Origin: Candidatus Nomurabacteria bacterium
GTDB lineage: Bacteria > Patescibacteriota > Minisyncoccia > Phycocordibacterales > SBAW01
Assembly: GCA_020854065.1 (NCBI GenBank)
Contig: JADZGF010000008.1
Coordinates: 1 to 36,806, forward strand
Direction: 5' to 3'
DNA: 36,806 nucleotides
Shown here: positions 7,198 through 14,287 of the stretch, in pieces
Numbering within the stretch: position 1 is the first letter of the stretch
Layout of the letters: the number at the start of each line of letters is the position of its first letter
The notes under the pieces: model-generated
What the model saw: only the letters and a program-made list of their open reading frames with translations
What the model was told of the DNA's origin: nothing
The model's database searches: none
Program-made: the position numbers and the translations under genes

Positions 7198-7665
7198 ATG
7201 TCGGCTCTGACCCGTCGCTCGTTGCTCTGTGGAGCAAGCACGCTTGCCTTGACACTCTTTCTTCCCCCGCTTGGGGTTCGGCCTCAACTCGACCGTGAAG
7301 CACTAGAATTCTTCGCGCACCGAATACGTCAATATCTTCTCGCTAGGCCAAGAGATGGTCAAATACTGTTTGACTACGTCTACGGCAATCTCATGCGAGA
7401 CTCCAGCCACAAGCTCAATGTCACACTTGAAGATTGGCTGCGTGAAGATAAGGTCGTCCATGCAACGCACCTGACCTTACAAGCGGCTTTCAATGTGCTG
7501 GCCATTGCGTCAAACGACGGGGAATACAAGTTCCCACTATGGCAGGATAGCCGACTGAACTGCTATGGGCAGCTCGTCCTGACGTATCTCCCGTTGGCAC
7601 CGTCAGACTACAAGCCGGAACTGTTTCCCATGCTCGATCGACTTGCGCCGCACTATCTTGCCTAA
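7198..7665 (+). CDS. Exported protein of unknown function with a twin-arginine-like signal (155 aa)
   Basis: The N-terminus MSALTRRSLLCGASTLALTLFLP has a Tat-type T-R-R-x-L-L motif followed by a hydrophobic core, so export is likely. The mature part is soluble and mostly helical (LDREALEFFAHRIRQYL, HATHLTLQAAFNVLAIAS) and matches no family I know. A weak SD (AGGGG) lies 6 nt before ATG. It ends 9 nt before a strong terminator shared with ftsH. A Tat substrate would be notable in a CPR genome; an ordinary Sec signal is the alternative. Confidence 0.7.
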   Translation: MSALTRRSLLCGASTLALTLFLPPLGVRPQLDREALEFFAHRIRQYLLARPRDGQILFDYVYGNLMRDSSHKLNVTLEDWLREDKVVHATHLTLQAAFNVLAIASNDGEYKFPLWQDSRLNCYGQLVLTYLPLAPSDYKPELFPMLDRLAPHYLA

Positions 7666-7674
7666 CAAAAACAA

Positions 7675-7705
7675 CCCCCGCCTTCTGGCGGGGGTCACTC
7701 TTTTT
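7675..7705. terminator. Bidirectional terminator between the Tat-like gene and ftsH
   Basis: Perfect stem CCCCCGCC / GGCGGGGG with loop TTCT. T-rich tails exist both ways (TCACTCTTTTT on plus, TTGTTTTT on minus). Confidence 0.9.
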
Positions 7706-9662
7706 AAAAATCTACTTTAATCGGCTCAACCACAATTTCTTGCTTTTTCTTAGGCGTAATACCGTGCGTAATCAAGAGCTGTTCAAACTCTTCACGCTCA
7801 AGTGTCTCTTTCTCTACGAGTGCTTTCGCAATCGCATCAAGCGCTTTGCGGTGCTCGGTGATGATATCAAGTGCTTTTTGGTATGCACCATCGATAATCT
7901 TTTTAACCTCCGCATCAATCTCAGACGACACCTTCTCGCTATATTCTTTGCCGTTTACACCACTTCCAAAGAGTGCGCGACCGCCCTCTCCTTCAAGCGC
8001 AACCGTGCCCATCTTCTCCGACATGCCGTATTTGGTAACCATATCGCGTGCGAGTGCGCTTAATACTTGTAGATCATTGCTTGGACCGGTCGTGACATCA
8101 CCAAATACTTCCTTTTCAGCCACGTAACCTCCCAGCGACATTGCAATGTCATCCAAAAATTCTTTACGCCCCTGCATGCGTCTATCTTCAAACGGAAGCT
8201 TTAAGGTGTAGCCTGCGGCACGACCACGGCTGATGATAGAGATTTTGTGTACTGGATCAGAGTGCGGCAGGATTGACGCAACCAATGCATGTCCTGCTTC
8301 GTGATATGCAGTAATTTCTTTCTCTTTTTTATTCAGCACATGCGAGCGGCGCTCAGGACCGAGCATGACCTTTTCAATACTGCGGATGAGATCAAACTGC
8401 CCAACGGTCTTGCGATTCTCCCGCGCAGCAAGAATTGCTGCCTCGTTCATAAGGTTTGCCAAATCTGCTCCTGAAAATCCTGGAGTACGCTCAGCAATCA
8501 CCTCAAGGTTTACATCCTCCGCCAGAGGCTTCTTGCGCGCATGGATTTTCAATATCTCAAGCCGATCCCCCCGATCAGGAAGCTCGATAACGACACGGCG
8601 ATCAAAGCGACCGGGGCGCACCAGCGCAGGATCAAGCACATCAGGACGGTTGGTGGCTGCCATGACAATGACCTTCTCGTTTGGCTCAAAGCCGTCCATC
8701 TCAACCAAGATCTGGTTAAGGGTTTGTTCGCGTTCATCGTTTCCCCCACCTACACCGGTACCGCGAATGCGCCCCACCGCATCTATTTCATCCACAAAGA
8801 TAATAGCTGGCGAAGAGCGTTTGGCGGTTGCAAAAAGATCACGTACACGCGATGCCCCGACACCGACAAACATCTCAACAAACTCTGAACCCGAGATGCT
8901 AAAGAACGGCACTCCTGCTTCTCCGGCAACCGCACGCGCAAGCATGGTTTTGCCCGTACCAGATGCACCCATAAGGAGGATACCTTTCGGAATACGTGCA
9001 CCAATATCGAGAAACTTCTTCGGATTCTTCAAAAAGTCGACTACTTCCGTTAACTCTTGCTTTGCTTCTTTCGCACCTGCTACGTCGCGGAACGTAACGC
9101 GATTGCCGCTGTCATTCGGATCAATGACGCGCGGCTTAGACTGCCCGAAGGAAAACGCCTGCATACCCGCACCACGCACCTGGCGCGAGAGATACCATGC
9201 AAAAAACGCAATGAGGAGAAGCGGGATAATAAACGGTGCGAGTGCTGCAAGCCAAAATTGGAACGCACTTTCACGCTTTATATCGATAGAAACCGCATTC
9301 AGTGCCTGCGTTGAGACACCATAGTTAATGAGCGTGTCGGTCAACGCTGCATCAGGTTCTTTTTTAGACTGCTTCTCGCTGTCATCTTGGTATACGATTT
9401 TCAAATCGTTGCCATCAACTTCGATAGAGGCAACTAACCCGCGATCGACATCTTGCGCAAGTTGGGTGAGCGCAATGTCTTGTGGTTTTGGATTACCCTC
9501 CCCTACAAAATAGCTATATGCTCCGGCAAGCAAAAGAAGCAAGACAATGGCTGTTGCCAAATTGACCCAAAAACTATCTCCTCGAGGCATTTTTGGCATG
9601 GGAGGTAATGGTCCCCTGCCGCGGCGTTTCCCCGGGCCCCCTTTGTTGTTGCCCTCTGGCAT
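7704..9662 (-). CDS. ftsH: ATP-dependent zinc metalloprotease FtsH
   Basis: 652 aa. A membrane-anchored AAA+ protease that removes damaged or unassembled membrane proteins and some regulators. N-terminal helix at about 32-52 ([17 protein letters not shown]), periplasmic domain to about 133, second helix about 135-158. Walker A GASGTGKT (232-239), Walker B IIFVDEID (287-294), SRH region [21 protein letters not shown] (336-356) and the zinc site HEAGH (454-458); the third ligand is in TTGPSNDL (about 530). A Gly/Pro/basic N-terminal extension (1-30) precedes the first helix. There is no SD; a TACTAT -10 lies 10 nt before ATG, so the leader is about 3 nt. Divergent from smpB. Confidence 0.98.
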   Translation of the reverse strand: MPEGNNKGGPGKRRGRGPLPPMPKMPRGDSFWVNLATAIVLLLLLAGAYSYFVGEGNPKPQDIALTQLAQDVDRGLVASIEVDGNDLKIVYQDDSEKQSKKEPDAALTDTLINYGVSTQALNAVSIDIKRESAFQFWLAALAPFIIPLLLIAFFAWYLSRQVRGAGMQAFSFGQSKPRVIDPNDSGNRVTFRDVAGAKEAKQELTEVVDFLKNPKKFLDIGARIPKGILLMGASGTGKTMLARAVAGEAGVPFFSISGSEFVEMFVGVGASRVRDLFATAKRSSPAIIFVDEIDAVGRIRGTGVGGGNDEREQTLNQILVEMDGFEPNEKVIVMAATNRPDVLDPALVRPGRFDRRVVIELPDRGDRLEILKIHARKKPLAEDVNLEVIAERTPGFSGADLANLMNEAAILAARENRKTVGQFDLIRSIEKVMLGPERRSHVLNKKEKEITAYHEAGHALVASILPHSDPVHKISIISRGRAAGYTLKLPFEDRRMQGRKEFLDDIAMSLGGYVAEKEVFGDVTTGPSNDLQVLSALARDMVTKYGMSEKMGTVALEGEGGRALFGSGVNGKEYSEKVSSEIDAEVKKIIDGAYQKALDIITEHRKALDAIAKALVEKETLEREEFEQLLITHGITPKKKQEIVVEPIKVDF

Positions 9663-9671
9663 GTAGACCCC

Positions 9672-9677
9672 ATAGTA
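9672..9677 (-). promoter_or_regulatory. -10 of ftsH (TACTAT)
   Basis: The hexamer ends 10 nt before the ATG, so the predicted leader is only about 3 nt. No TG extension is present. Confidence 0.5.
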
Positions 9678-9714
9678 CTACGCCCATACCTAAAAAGAAA
9701 ATGAGCACAATTGA

Positions 9715-9723
9715 TGATATAGT
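9715..9723 (+). promoter_or_regulatory. Extended -10 of smpB (TGATATAGT)
   Basis: TG-A-TATAGT; 7 nt after its last base is 9730, the first base of the GTG start codon. A leaderless smpB mRNA is predicted. Confidence 0.7.
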
Positions 9724-9729
9724 CGTGTC

Positions 9730-10173
9730 GTGAGCTTGCTGGAGCATAAAAAAGCCCGTCTTAACTACGAAATACTCGAGGAATTCGAGGCGGGTTTAGA
9801 ATTGCTGGGACCTGAGGTAAAGAGTTTGCGTAAGGGTGATGGAAAACTGGAAGGCGCTCATATAATCATCAGAGGCGGTGAGGCATATTTAGTGGGGGCA
9901 CACATACCGCCGTACCAGCCCAAGAATGCTGGAGAAGCCTATGATCCTGACCGCAGCCGCAAACTCCTCTTTACCAAAAAAGAATTAGCCGCACTCGCTG
10001 GATATGAGGGACAGAAGGGCTTGACAATAGTGCCACTTAAGGTGTATAATAAGGGGAAGGTATTAAAGCTTTTAGTGGGTGCCGCGCGTGGTCGTAAGAA
10101 TTATGACAAGCGCGCCGTCTTAAAGAAGCGAGATACCGATCGGGAGATTCGCAGAACCTTGAAAAAAGAATAG
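9730..10173 (+). CDS. smpB: SsrA-binding protein SmpB
   Basis: 147 aa, GTG start. SmpB binds the tRNA-like end of tmRNA and brings it to stalled ribosomes. The OB-fold core is clear: KARLNYEILEEFEAGLELLGPEVKSLR (about 8-34), AYLVGAHIPPYQ, and YNKGKVLKLLVGAARGRKNYDKR (about 105-130), ending in the basic tail DREIRRTLKKE that enters the decoding site. Length is near the usual 150-160. It lies directly upstream of the tmRNA gene on the same strand. The start coincides with the predicted +1 of the extended -10. Confidence 0.98.
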   Translation: MSLLEHKKARLNYEILEEFEAGLELLGPEVKSLRKGDGKLEGAHIIIRGGEAYLVGAHIPPYQPKNAGEAYDPDRSRKLLFTKKELAALAGYEGQKGLTIVPLKVYNKGKVLKLLVGAARGRKNYDKRAVLKKRDTDREIRRTLKKE

Positions 10174-10228
10174 TGTGAGATTAGGAAATCGTTCACGATA
10201 AGCGCCGGTTAAGCGTCGGGCACTTTTC

Positions 10229-10605
10229 GGGGATGACAGGCCTAGACAATTGGACTACGCGATTGATGCGCGAGTCAGAACTGGGGTACTTCTTAAAACT
10301 GCTCCACACTCTAACTGGCAAATCAGTTGCATCGCCTTAGTTTAAGGCGAATGATTTCGCGCTCGCCTAACGCTTAGGCTGAGTTCGTCAGCGCTCCTTC
10401 AACACTCGTGAGGAGGAATACGCTGTTATATTACCGAGTTGCTGCGAGGGAGCTGATCACTCCCCTGCTTAAGACATGATCTTTGCTCTGCCGCGCTTTG
10501 GTGCGCCTTTAATTCGGCAGAGTGAGCATCGAAGGTGTACTACGTCTCGTAGAAGCCCAATCCGTATCCTTTTGCACGGGGGTTCAACTCCCCCCATCTC
10601 CACCA
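10229..10605 (+). ncRNA. ssrA: tmRNA (transfer-messenger RNA)
   Basis: The 5' GGGGAUG pairs with 3' CAUCUCC (one G-U), followed by A and encoded CCA. The T arm is ACGGGGGUUCAACUCCCCC. It sits 55 nt after smpB. The tag reading frame ends at GCG CUC GCC UAA (10367-10378), with the stop inside hairpin GCCUAA-CGC-UUAGGC, as in other tmRNAs. Read backwards, GCG AAU GAU UUC GCG CUC GCC gives ANDFALA. An in-frame UAG three codons earlier bounds the frame. The short tag keeps the AND start and ALA end of classical tags, but the exact resume codon is inferred. About 377 nt, within the usual range. Confidence 0.95.
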
Positions 10606-10610
10606 CACAC

Positions 10611-10640
10611 AAAAGTCCCGACACATCGCCGGGACTTTTG
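10611..10640. terminator. Terminator between tmRNA and the small membrane protein gene
   Basis: Perfect stem AAAAGTCCCG / CGGGACTTTT separated by an 8-10 nt loop. It ends the tmRNA on plus and can serve the minus-strand gene, since the palindromic A/T flanks give U-tracts both ways. Confidence 0.88.
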
Positions 10641-10661
10641 CGTAAAGAACTTCTTTTGCAG

Positions 10662-10916
10662 CTACGGGGTCATAGTGCCACCACCTGTGTTGCCCGAGCC
10701 TGCACCGCCATCTACTGACGGCACTGCAGGGGCAGGAGTATTCGGAAGCGTCACGTCGATATTGGTACCCCCTGCCGGTGCGGCAGAGTTACGTACAAAC
10801 CCCGGCCACACGAAGAGACCAATAATGATGAGCGCCGCAAGCACTACAAGCGCTACCGCCCACCCAGCACCACTCTCTTCGTTGGTTGCTGGTGTCGTGT
10901 TTATTACTGTCGCCAT
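10662..10916 (-). CDS. Small single-pass membrane protein of unknown function (84 aa)
   Basis: From ATG 10916 the protein has a short polar N-terminus (MATVINTTPATNEESG), one membrane helix (about 18-38, WAVALVVLAALIIIGLFVW) and a Pro/Gly/Ala-rich low-complexity tail (TLPNTPAPAVPSVDGG). Small one-helix proteins of this kind are common in Parcubacteria; no function is known to me. The longer track ORF (221 aa) runs back through the infC promoter and start and is rejected. A TTAACAAT sequence just before the ATG could be a -10. There is no SD. Confidence 0.65.
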   Translation of the reverse strand: MATVINTTPATNEESGAGWAVALVVLAALIIIGLFVWPGFVRNSAAPAGGTNIDVTLPNTPAPAVPSVDGGAGSGNTGGGTMTP

Positions 10917-11011
10917 ATGGGTATTGTTAACGAGTAACTCTCTTATGGTAGAGGGAATGCACTGAAGCAAGTATGAACCCCTCAAGGGGGGTTTCCCCTT
11001 GTATGTACCTA

Positions 11012-11020
11012 TGGTATAGT
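11012..11020 (+). promoter_or_regulatory. Extended -10 of the infC-rpmI-rplT operon (TGGTATAGT)
   Basis: TG-G-TATAGT, with a predicted start near 11027 and a leader of about 16 nt before the TTG codon. Confidence 0.7.
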
Positions 11021-11042
11021 ATGCCCAACATACCCTACTACA

Positions 11043-11555
11043 TTGGATACCCGTATTAACCACCAGATCAGGGCGAGTGAGGTCCGCGTTGTCGGCGCCG
11101 AGGGAGAAAATCTCGGTGTCCTTTCCCTCTCCGAAGCTCTGGCTCGAGCTGAGGAGGCCGGTTTGGACCTTATCGAGATAAGCCCAAATGCCAAGCCCCC
11201 GGTTGCAAAAATAATGGAATATGGTAAATTCCAATACGAACAGCAGAAAAAACGCCGGGAAATAAAGGCTAAATCCCACACCACCGAGACGAAGTCCGTC
11301 CAGGTTAAGATCGGCACCGGCGACCATGACATGCAGTTAAAGGCCCGTAAAGCAGCCGAATGGCTCTCTGAGGGTCATCGCGTAAAAGTAGACCTCTTCC
11401 TCTGGGGGCGATACAAATATATGGAGTTCAACTTCCTTAAGGAGCGGCTCGAGCGATTTTTGAAGCTCATCCCGGAGGAGTATAAGATCTCCGATACGAT
11501 CCAAAAGAGCCCGAAAGGACTCACGTGCGTGATAGAGCGAGCAAAAAAGCAATAA
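11043..11555 (+). CDS. infC: Translation initiation factor IF-3
   Basis: About 170 aa. IF-3 binds the 30S subunit, checks the start codon and blocks early joining of the 50S. The N-domain begins INHQIRASEVRVVGAEGENLGV, the linker is KFQYEQQKKRREIKAK (about 59-74), and the C-domain has SVQVKIGTGDHDMQLKARKAAEWL and GHRVKVDLFLWGR. No ATG is available in frame: TTG (11043) or ATT (11055, just before the conserved AAC CAC) must be used. A rare start codon is a known feature of infC, tied to autoregulation in other bacteria. There is no SD. It starts the infC-rpmI-rplT operon. Confidence 0.96.
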   Translation: MDTRINHQIRASEVRVVGAEGENLGVLSLSEALARAEEAGLDLIEISPNAKPPVAKIMEYGKFQYEQQKKRREIKAKSHTTETKSVQVKIGTGDHDMQLKARKAAEWLSEGHRVKVDLFLWGRYKYMEFNFLKERLERFLKLIPEEYKISDTIQKSPKGLTCVIERAKKQ

Positions 11556-11556
11556 C

Positions 11557-11751
11557 ATGAAAGCAAACAAAGCATTCGGAAAGCGCCTCAAAGTTACCCG
11601 TACGGGGAAGATTGTTGCGCGCAAACCTGGACAGAACCATTTCAATGCAAAAGAGAGCCGCGCTACTCAGATGAGCGGCCGCCGCAGCCAGAATATCAGC
11701 GAGCGCACCATGACCCCAAAGGTTAAACAGCGCTATATCAATAATCTCTAA
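11557..11751 (+). CDS. rpmI: 50S ribosomal protein L35
   Basis: 64 aa, the usual size. It is very basic, with the family pattern KANKAFGKRLKVTRTGKIVARKPGQNH. It starts one base after the infC stop (TAACATG) with no SD, so translation is probably coupled to infC. The C-terminal KQRYINNL is typical. Confidence 0.96.
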   Translation: MKANKAFGKRLKVTRTGKIVARKPGQNHFNAKESRATQMSGRRSQNISERTMTPKVKQRYINNL

Positions 11752-11756
11752 GTACC

Positions 11757-12107
11757 ATGGCACGCGTTAAAGGAGGCAAAACATCAAATAAGCGCCGCAA
11801 GAACATTCTGGCGCAGGCTAAAGGCTACCGCTTTGGTCGCTCGACTAAGACACGCATGGCGAAAGAGGCCATCTTCCATGCCGGTAAGTATGCGTTTGCA
11901 CACCGCCGCGACAAAAAGAACGATATGCGCCGACTCTGGACGGTCCGCATCAACGGCGCCCTCGACACTATGGGCAACGCAGTAAGCTACAGCCGCCTCA
12001 TCGACGCGATGAACAAAAAGGGTGTGTTGGTGAACCGCAAGATGCTTTCAGAGCTTGCAGCAAAATCTCCTCGCACATTTGAGGCAATCGTTAAGAAAGT
12101 ATCCTAA
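11757..12107 (+). CDS. rplT: 50S ribosomal protein L20
   Basis: 116 aa, the standard length. It binds 23S rRNA early in 50S assembly. Family motifs are MARVKGGKTSNKRRKNILAQ, FGRSTKTRMAKEA and LWTVRINGA. Five nt after rpmI, no SD. In several bacteria L20 represses this operon; no obvious binding site was recognised here. A strong terminator follows. Confidence 0.97.
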   Translation: MARVKGGKTSNKRRKNILAQAKGYRFGRSTKTRMAKEAIFHAGKYAFAHRRDKKNDMRRLWTVRINGALDTMGNAVSYSRLIDAMNKKGVLVNRKMLSELAAKSPRTFEAIVKKVS

Positions 12108-12113
12108 CAAAAT

Positions 12114-12136
12114 CCCGCCAACCGGCGGGTTTTTTG
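12114..12136. terminator. Terminator of infC-rpmI-rplT and of the converging LOG gene
   Basis: Stem CCCGCC / GGCGGG with loop AACC and TTTTTTG on plus. On minus the same stem is followed by ATTTTG. Confidence 0.88.
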
Positions 12137-12137
12137 T

Positions 12138-12767
12138 TTATAAGTGCGCCGTAGCGGACATCTCCCCCACGTCCTTACTTTTCTCAAAATGGAAGGATGC
12201 CCGGTTTACTCTGTCTTGATTCACCATCTCAGCCACCCGCTCTACCAATCGTGCTGGATCAGTATCAAACACAATGCGGTCGTTCGGGCGATGTCCTTTC
12301 TCTAACAAGTTTTTTATCACCTCATCAGTCTCCCAGTCAGCCTCTAAAATACCGATTGGCTTTTTGTCTTCAAAGGCGATTGTAAACTCATGGATGGTAC
12401 CAATGCGTCCGCAGCCAAAGAGCACTGCATCGGCGCTGCGTGTCATGATGAGGTCGCGCCCAGGGAAGCCAAAGCCGGTGTAGACAATCACGTCCAAATA
12501 CTCGACCGGCAAGTTATACGAATCAATGTGTTCTTTCTCGGAGTTTGCAGGAGAAAACCCAATGGTTATACCCCTCTTCTCTTTCGCACCCATTGCTGCC
12601 CAGAGCGGAAAGCCGGTAGTTGCTCCATTTACCAAAACCGCATTCTTAAGAGCGATCTGTCGTCCGAGCTCGAGCCCTTTGTCGTACGCATCAATACCGC
12701 AGTGCCCTGTTTCGGCAGCTCCGGATATCGCGAACTTAACCTGCATATGCGGGTTCTTTGGATCCAT
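12138..12767 (-). CDS. LOG-family (SLOG/Rossmann) protein
   Basis: 209 aa with a Rossmann-like core: VKFAISGAAETGHC (about 10-23), a central VNGATTGFPLWAAMGA and a C-terminal GCGRIGTIHEFTIAFEDKKPIGIL (about 118-141). This matches the layout of LOG/TIGR00725-type nucleotide-binding proteins, some of which release cytokinin-type bases from nucleotides. The classical PGGxGTxxE motif is replaced here by GCGRIGTIHE, so the catalytic role is uncertain although the Glu remains. It follows the MBL gene by 14 nt on the same strand, probably in one unit. No SD. Confidence 0.72.
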   Translation of the reverse strand: MDPKNPHMQVKFAISGAAETGHCGIDAYDKGLELGRQIALKNAVLVNGATTGFPLWAAMGAKEKRGITIGFSPANSEKEHIDSYNLPVEYLDVIVYTGFGFPGRDLIMTRSADAVLFGCGRIGTIHEFTIAFEDKKPIGILEADWETDEVIKNLLEKGHRPNDRIVFDTDPARLVERVAEMVNQDRVNRASFHFEKSKDVGEMSATAHL

Positions 12768-12781
12768 TTTCTTCTATTTTA

Positions 12782-14095
12782 CTATAGGTTTATCACCGCC
12801 TGCTCCCCCGCACTGGGCGCAACTGCATCAACACTCAAATAGTCGCGGATACGCTGGGTGAGGAACGCAGCTGAGGCAGGTTCACCCTCAACCACAAACA
12901 CTTTTTCTATACCGTCTGATGACTTGTTCACCAACTCCAAAAGTCCTTCCCCGTCACGGTGTGCCGAATAGCCAAAGATTGCCTCGACTTTCGCCCCTAC
13001 CTTCACCGGCTCATGGTGCAGATCAACGGTCTTTGCCCCCTCAAGGAGACGACGACCAACAGAGCCTGCCGCTTGGTACCCGACGATAAGGAGGGTTGAT
13101 TTATTGTCCGGCAATACCCAACGCTCGTGCGCTATGACGCGACCACCGGTCGACATGCCAGAGCCCGCAAGAATAATCTTTGGGTTTGGCGCATGCTCAA
13201 GCGCACGTGACTCTTCCGTCGTTTCGATAAACTTCAACCCGGGGAAAGAAAAGATATCCCCCTTCCCCAACTCCTGTATAAACACTGCGGTCACCTTGCT
13301 CGCCAGCGGTGAATCAACATACACCGGCATAGCAGGCACTCGCTTCTCGCTCATAAGCGTTTTGATTTCATACAAAAGATCTTGGGTACGCTCGGTCGAG
13401 AATGCAGGGATAAGCAACGTGCCACCACGCCCTGCAGAGTCTTCGATAACATTCTCGAGTCTTTCGCGCCGATCCTCATCCTGCCGCACTCGATCACCAT
13501 AGACGCTCTCGAGCAATACATACTGCGCCTTAGGCAGCGTATCGATGTGTGGCAAGAGTGGTGAGTTGCCACCGCCAATATCACCGCTAAAGAGTACGGT
13601 CCTCCCATTGCGCGTAATGGTGGCCATGGCAGAGCCTAAGATATGCCCTGCATCATGGAGCGCAACAGTGCACCCATCAGCCAATGCTACATCTTCGCCA
13701 TACTGCGCCACTTTCCAAAGCGAGAGTGCTTTTTCAATATGTACCGGAGTATAAGGAGTATCTGCCTCCTTCATATCGAGGAGCTTAAATGCATCATGCA
13801 GCATCGGTTCAGCGAGCGCGCGTGTTGCCGCAGTTGAGAGTATCGTACCGGCAAATCCTTGTTTAACGAGCCACGGTATGCGACCAATGTGGTCGATATG
13901 TGCGTGAGTCACGATAAGGTGTGAGACTTCCTTTGCATCGTATGCAAACGGTACCCAATTCTTCTCCTCATCTTTATGGGAACCTTGCTGCATTCCGCAG
14001 TCGACTAAAAACTTCGCACCGCCCGTATCCAACATAAAATTAGAACCTGTCACTGTCCCTGCCCCACCGTAGAAGGTAATTGTCGATTGTTGCAT
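12782..14095 (-). CDS. MBL-fold beta-CASP metallohydrolase (RNA-processing type)
   Basis: 437 aa. The N-terminal metallo-beta-lactamase domain has the metal motif THAHIDHIGRIPWL (about 64-77), then ALHDAGHILGSA (about 145) and LFSGDIGG (about 170). The middle is a beta-CASP insertion (LIPAFSTERTQDLLYEI, about 225; GSGMSTGGRV, about 312). The C-terminal RMMBL part has FGYSAHRDGEGLLEL (about 370). Proteins of this type are zinc-dependent RNA nucleases of the CPSF/YSH1 group. An extended -10 (TGTTAAGAT) places +1 exactly at ATG 14095, so it is leaderless. Downstream partner: the LOG gene. Confidence 0.9.
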   Translation of the reverse strand: MQQSTITFYGGAGTVTGSNFMLDTGGAKFLVDCGMQQGSHKDEEKNWVPFAYDAKEVSHLIVTHAHIDHIGRIPWLVKQGFAGTILSTAATRALAEPMLHDAFKLLDMKEADTPYTPVHIEKALSLWKVAQYGEDVALADGCTVALHDAGHILGSAMATITRNGRTVLFSGDIGGGNSPLLPHIDTLPKAQYVLLESVYGDRVRQDEDRRERLENVIEDSAGRGGTLLIPAFSTERTQDLLYEIKTLMSEKRVPAMPVYVDSPLASKVTAVFIQELGKGDIFSFPGLKFIETTEESRALEHAPNPKIILAGSGMSTGGRVIAHERWVLPDNKSTLLIVGYQAAGSVGRRLLEGAKTVDLHHEPVKVGAKVEAIFGYSAHRDGEGLLELVNKSSDGIEKVFVVEGEPASAAFLTQRIRDYLSVDAVAPSAGEQAVINL

Positions 14096-14101
14096 GGATT
14101 T

Positions 14102-14110
14102 ATCTTAACA
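14102..14110 (-). promoter_or_regulatory. Extended -10 of the MBL gene (TGTTAAGAT)
   Basis: TG-T-TAAGAT on minus; 7 nt after its last base is 14095, the first base of the ATG. Leaderless start predicted. Confidence 0.65.
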
Positions 14111-14122
14111 AAGTTATTATCA

Positions 14123-14268
14123 GAAAATCCCGCGCCTGCGGGATTCTCTGGTGGACGCCGGGAGCAAGTGTCTGACTTTAAGCCAGGTGGGTGCTATAAA
14201 GCGGTACACCACGGTGCCCCGCATCAGGCTCCCTTTTTAACACTTAAGGACATTTGCTCCCGAAGTCC
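14123..14268 (-). ncRNA. Candidate structured RNA with a long closing stem
   Basis: Between ndk and the MBL gene, two arms pair over long range: GGAC (14153-14156) with GTCC (14265-14268), and 14159-14172 (CGGGAGCAAGTGTC) with 14249-14262. This makes a stem of about 18 bp enclosing about 76 nt with further local hairpins. On minus, extended -10 TGCTATACT (14275-14283) predicts +1 at about 14268, the first base of the stem. A terminator hairpin AATCCCGC-AGGC-GCGGGATT-TT follows at 14126-14145. Against this strand, some pairs are G-U on plus but A-C on minus. No signature of SRP RNA, RNase P or a known riboswitch was seen. A 6S-like role (stem, bubble, apical hairpin) is only a hypothesis. Confidence 0.45.
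14126..14145 (-). terminator. Terminator of the candidate structured RNA
   Basis: On minus: AATCCCGC, loop AGGC, GCGGGATT, then TTCTG. It lies upstream of the MBL promoter, so it ends transcription coming from the RNA or ndk side. Confidence 0.7.
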
Positions 14269-14274
14269 TCTATA

Positions 14275-14283
14275 AGTATAGCA
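14275..14283 (-). promoter_or_regulatory. Extended -10 of the candidate structured RNA (TGCTATACT)
   Basis: TG-C-TATACT, the best-matching extended -10 in this part of the window, starting 5 nt after the ndk stop codon. It predicts +1 at the first base of the closing stem. Confidence 0.6.
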
Positions 14284-14287
14284 AAAA

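Noticed and set aside
8365-9324. 319-aa plus-strand ORF opposite ftsH
   Set aside because: Antisense shadow of ftsH with Ser/Arg-rich composition and no domain or SD.
11021-11059. Upstream ORF of 12 codons (MPNIPYYIGYPY) overlapping the infC start
   Set aside because: Its ATG lies one base after the -10 hexamer, upstream of the predicted transcript start (about 11027), so it would not be in the mRNA.
10662-11327. 221-aa version of the small membrane protein
   Set aside because: The extension covers the infC gene and its promoter on the other strand; ATG 10916 directly precedes the membrane helix region.
14153-14268. Reading the structured RNA as SRP RNA, T-box or tRNA-Sec
   Set aside because: No GGAA-type SRP core, no T-box AGGGUGGNACCGCG match without an extra base, and no T arm; anticodon-like loop CUUUAAG has a broken stem.
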